DNA of 10,476 nucleotides, taken from an uncultured Chthoniobacterales bacterium (GTDB taxonomy: Bacteria > Verrucomicrobiota > Verrucomicrobiia > Chthoniobacterales > UBA10450). The stretch covers positions 1-10,476 of the forward strand of contig CATPAT010000275.1 of the NCBI GenBank assembly GCA_955652155.1, written 5' to 3'. Both the position numbers and the translations under genes were made by a program. The notes beneath the pieces were generated by a model. That model searched no databases, was not told the origin of the DNA, and was given only the letters and a program-made list of their open reading frames with translations. Shown here piece by piece: positions 9,307 through 10,476 of this stretch (the stretch's first letter is position 1; each line of letters opens with the position of its first letter).

Positions 9307-9924
9307 CTATCGCTTGCGCTTCGGCTCTGCTTTGGCGGATTGATTTTCCTGGAGCAAGGCGCTTTCCTGCAAATCCTCTTTCCATGCTGTAATTCCGGTA
9401 TGGAGATGTCCTCCCAAGTGACCAAGTAAGCCGCGGCGGCCAGCTTCGTATTCGTGGTCATTTTTTACGGGGCACCAAAATAATCGGCCGCCTCTGCGCC
9501 AGCCATCGAGGACAATCCCGTCCGCAAAAGGCTGGTTCCGTGCCGTGACCACCAAAGCATTGTTTTCGTCCGATTCTTTTGCATAAGCAGCGCCCCAGTG
9601 AAGGACGAATGTCTTGAAACGAAGCTCCTTTAAGCGCGCGCCGATATCGCGGGTGTAATCGGCACAGATGCCGCGCTTTTTCGCGCCAACGTTAATGAGG
9701 AAATTGTGGACCGCGGGATCTCCGGTGACACCATATTCATGCGCGAGACGGCGCGACATGGTGTGAGCAGTCACGGACAACAGTTCAGCTTCGTACGGAT
9801 CGACAGCACGCGGTGCGAGCGCGACGAGCGCGTCACGCAAGTCAATGGCTGATTTCTCGTCTTGCGCCCAAACCGAAGTCGAGCAGATGGCAAATGCGAA
9901 GATCAGAACCGACCTGAAATTCAC
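9307..9924 (-). CDS. Exported protein, transglutaminase-like (putative cysteine-protease fold)
   Basis: With the GTG start at 9924 the product has 205 residues and a clean Sec signal peptide (MNFRSVLIFAFAICSTSVWA, cleavage before QDE). An upstream TTG at 9960 is unlikely because it lies inside the terminator hairpin. After a helical region comes KKRGICADYT (C87) at the start of a helix, then FVLHWGAAY (H109), ENNALVVTA and GIVLDGW (D140), and a tryptophan-containing FWCPV. The order of Cys helix and later Asp strand resembles transglutaminase-like proteins. As I remember related sequences, an EHN motif supplies the His, and here this reads ENN (120-122), so activity is doubtful. The C-terminus is basic (AEPKRKR). 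The function is unknown. It precedes hutH by 48 bases in the same direction and may be cotranscribed. Confidence 0.72.
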   Translation of the reverse strand: MNFRSVLIFAFAICSTSVWAQDEKSAIDLRDALVALAPRAVDPYEAELLSVTAHTMSRRLAHEYGVTGDPAVHNFLINVGAKKRGICADYTRDIGARLKELRFKTFVLHWGAAYAKESDENNALVVTARNQPFADGIVLDGWRRGGRLFWCPVKNDHEYEAGRRGLLGHLGGHLHTGITAWKEDLQESALLQENQSAKAEPKRKR

Positions 9925-9940
9925 CTTTATGACATTTATT

Positions 9941-9974
9941 AAAAAAGGCCAGGCCGCCAAAGCGACCTGGCCTT
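9941..9974 (-). terminator. Intrinsic terminator after the small lipoprotein gene
   Basis: On the minus strand AAGGCCAGG (9966-9974) pairs with CCTGGCCTT (9945-9953), a 9-bp GC-rich stem. The 12-nt loop can add a short inner GCG/CGC stem. The stem is followed at once by a run of six T (two of them inside the arm) and AATAAA. It lies 43 bases past the lipoprotein stop and 17 bases before the GTG of the next gene. Confidence 0.87.
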
Positions 9975-10017
9975 CTTGTCAAAGGCATCCCTGTTTGGGA
10001 CGACTTGGACGAAGGGG

Positions 10018-10143
10018 TTACTTCGAGTATCCGTGTGTGGAACTCGTTGTTGTAGCAGCCGCTTCTTTGTGTTGAGCGCACGCCCCCAAGCTGAGAGCGC
10101 CCGCTAAAACGGCCATGATCATGATCGCTTTGATGAATTTCAA
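10018..10143 (-). CDS. 41-residue lipoprotein with C-terminal lysine
   Basis: Starting at TTG (10141-10143), the product has a lipoprotein signal peptide: K2 and K5, hydrophobic residues 6-20, and lipobox LGAC with the lipidated Cys at 22. The mature part is only 20 residues, low in complexity (AAATTTSST) and ends in GYSK. Ala at +2 favours the outer membrane by the E. coli Lol rule. The TTG is supported by AAGGAGG (10154-10160) ten bases upstream, by far the best ribosome-binding site in the window. Upstream in-frame starts would bury the signal peptide. It is flanked by a possible promoter and a strong terminator, so it looks like a separate, well-expressed unit. It follows an L,D-transpeptidase gene by 95 bases. 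I do not recognise a named family. Confidence 0.82.
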   Translation of the reverse strand: MKFIKAIMIMAVLAGALSLGACAQHKEAAATTTSSTHGYSK

Positions 10144-10153
10144 TCTAGTCTCG

Positions 10154-10160
10154 CCTCCTT
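10154..10160 (-). promoter_or_regulatory. Strong Shine-Dalgarno site deciding the TTG start of the lipoprotein
   Basis: The minus strand reads AAGGAGG, then ten bases, then TTG AAA TTC at 10143. No other start in the window has a comparable site. It fixes a 41-residue product in place of the 63-residue reading that begins at 10209. Confidence 0.8.
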
Positions 10161-10180
10161 TCGGTTGTGTTGCTCCGGTT

Positions 10181-10209
10181 CTTCTAGGCGTGGAACACCC
10201 TCGAAGCAA
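10181..10209 (-). promoter_or_regulatory. Possible promoter of the small lipoprotein gene
   Basis: The minus strand reads TTGCTT (10204-10209), a 17-base spacer, then TAGAAG (10181-10186). The boxes match three and four of six consensus bases. The position is right for a leader of roughly 30 bases before the TTG. Such matches are weak evidence; the better reason to expect a promoter here is the 95-base gap and the gene's own terminator. Confidence 0.25.
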
Positions 10210-10238
10210 CGCTTTTTTGGATGTTTTGTCCGTACAGG

Positions 10239-10476
10239 CTATTCGCGGATGACCACCTGCGTGGTTTCATCAACCAGCGCAAATAATTCGATCACGTCCG
10301 CGTTGCGCATCCGAATGCAACCGTGACTCGCCGGCGTTCCAATTTCATCCTCATGTTTCGTCCCGTGAATGTAAATGAACCGGTCGCGCGTGTTCGCATT
10401 CTCCTCCTCCAGGCCATCAAGCCAAAGAATTCGTGAGGTAATGAAATCTTCAGTGTCAGGAAGCGGATCATTGGGC
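10239..10476 (-). CDS. L,D-transpeptidase, YkuD domain (C-terminal part; start outside window)
   Basis: The last 78 residues of a YkuD-family protein are present, ending at TAG (10239-10241). The catalytic signature is complete: FIYIHGTKHEDEIGTP, then ASHGCIRMRN with the catalytic Cys and the preceding His-Gly, followed by ADVIELFALVDETTQVVIRE. Enzymes of this type act outside the cytoplasmic membrane. They form 3-3 cross-links in peptidoglycan or attach proteins such as Braun lipoprotein through a C-terminal lysine. Which of these this enzyme does cannot be told from the domain alone. The protein stops soon after the catalytic domain, and its N-terminus, including any signal peptide, lies beyond the window edge. 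Confidence 0.93.
   Translation of the reverse strand, partial: PNDPLPDTEDFITSRILWLDGLEEENANTRDRFIYIHGTKHEDEIGTPASHGCIRMRNADVIELFALVDETTQVVIRE

Noticed and set aside
9925..9960. TTG start at 9960 for the transglutaminase-like protein
   Set aside because: The codon lies inside the terminator hairpin, and the extra 12 residues precede a complete signal peptide.
10210..10238. Terminator for the L,D-transpeptidase gene
   Set aside because: Only a three-base GGA/TCC pairing is visible before an A-rich stretch. There is no stable stem or T-run on the minus strand.

Overview
The window holds ten genes, two of them cut by the window edges, and all lie on the minus strand, so transcription runs from high to low coordinates. 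Protein style, moderately high GC, frequent GTG/TTG starts and mostly missing Shine-Dalgarno sites suggest a Gram-negative environmental bacterium. My best guess is Verrucomicrobiota (Chthoniobacterales-like), but this is an impression from the sequences and was not tested with a tree.

Reading with transcription: at the right edge is the C-terminal part of a YkuD-type L,D-transpeptidase (10239-10476). It is followed by a 41-residue lipoprotein (10018-10143) with the only strong Shine-Dalgarno in the window, then a clear intrinsic terminator (9941-9974). Next is an exported protein with transglutaminase-like features (9307-9924). Then comes a compact histidine-utilisation cluster: hutH (7759-9258), hutU (6095-7762), a small exported protein resembling the NTF2-fold immunity family (5754-6083), a fused glutamate formimidoyltransferase-cyclodeaminase (4050-5732) and hutI (2740-4053). 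Without a break this continues into an exported PDZ-aspartyl protease (1610-2743), trigger factor tig (212-1543) and clpP (1-215, C-terminus outside the window).

The Hut genes give a complete route from histidine through urocanate, imidazolonepropionate and formiminoglutamate to glutamate, ammonia and 5,10-methenyl-tetrahydrofolate. The formimino group is passed to folate, not hydrolysed. Stop/start overlaps of the ATGA or TTGA type join hutH-hutU, ftcD-hutI, hutI-protease and tig-clpP. This suggests translational coupling and perhaps one long transcript linking amino-acid catabolism to protein quality control. No hut regulator or transporter is visible.

Most worth a second look: (i) a perfect 31-nt palindrome inserted in frame in hutI; (ii) a tiny lipoprotein ending in lysine beside an L,D-transpeptidase, the arrangement expected of a Braun-lipoprotein-like peptidoglycan tether; (iii) the exported immunity-like protein inside the hut cluster; (iv) the junction of hut genes with protease, tig and clpP. 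No intergenic stretch exceeds about 100 bases, and I saw no RNA genes, CRISPR arrays or insertion sequences.
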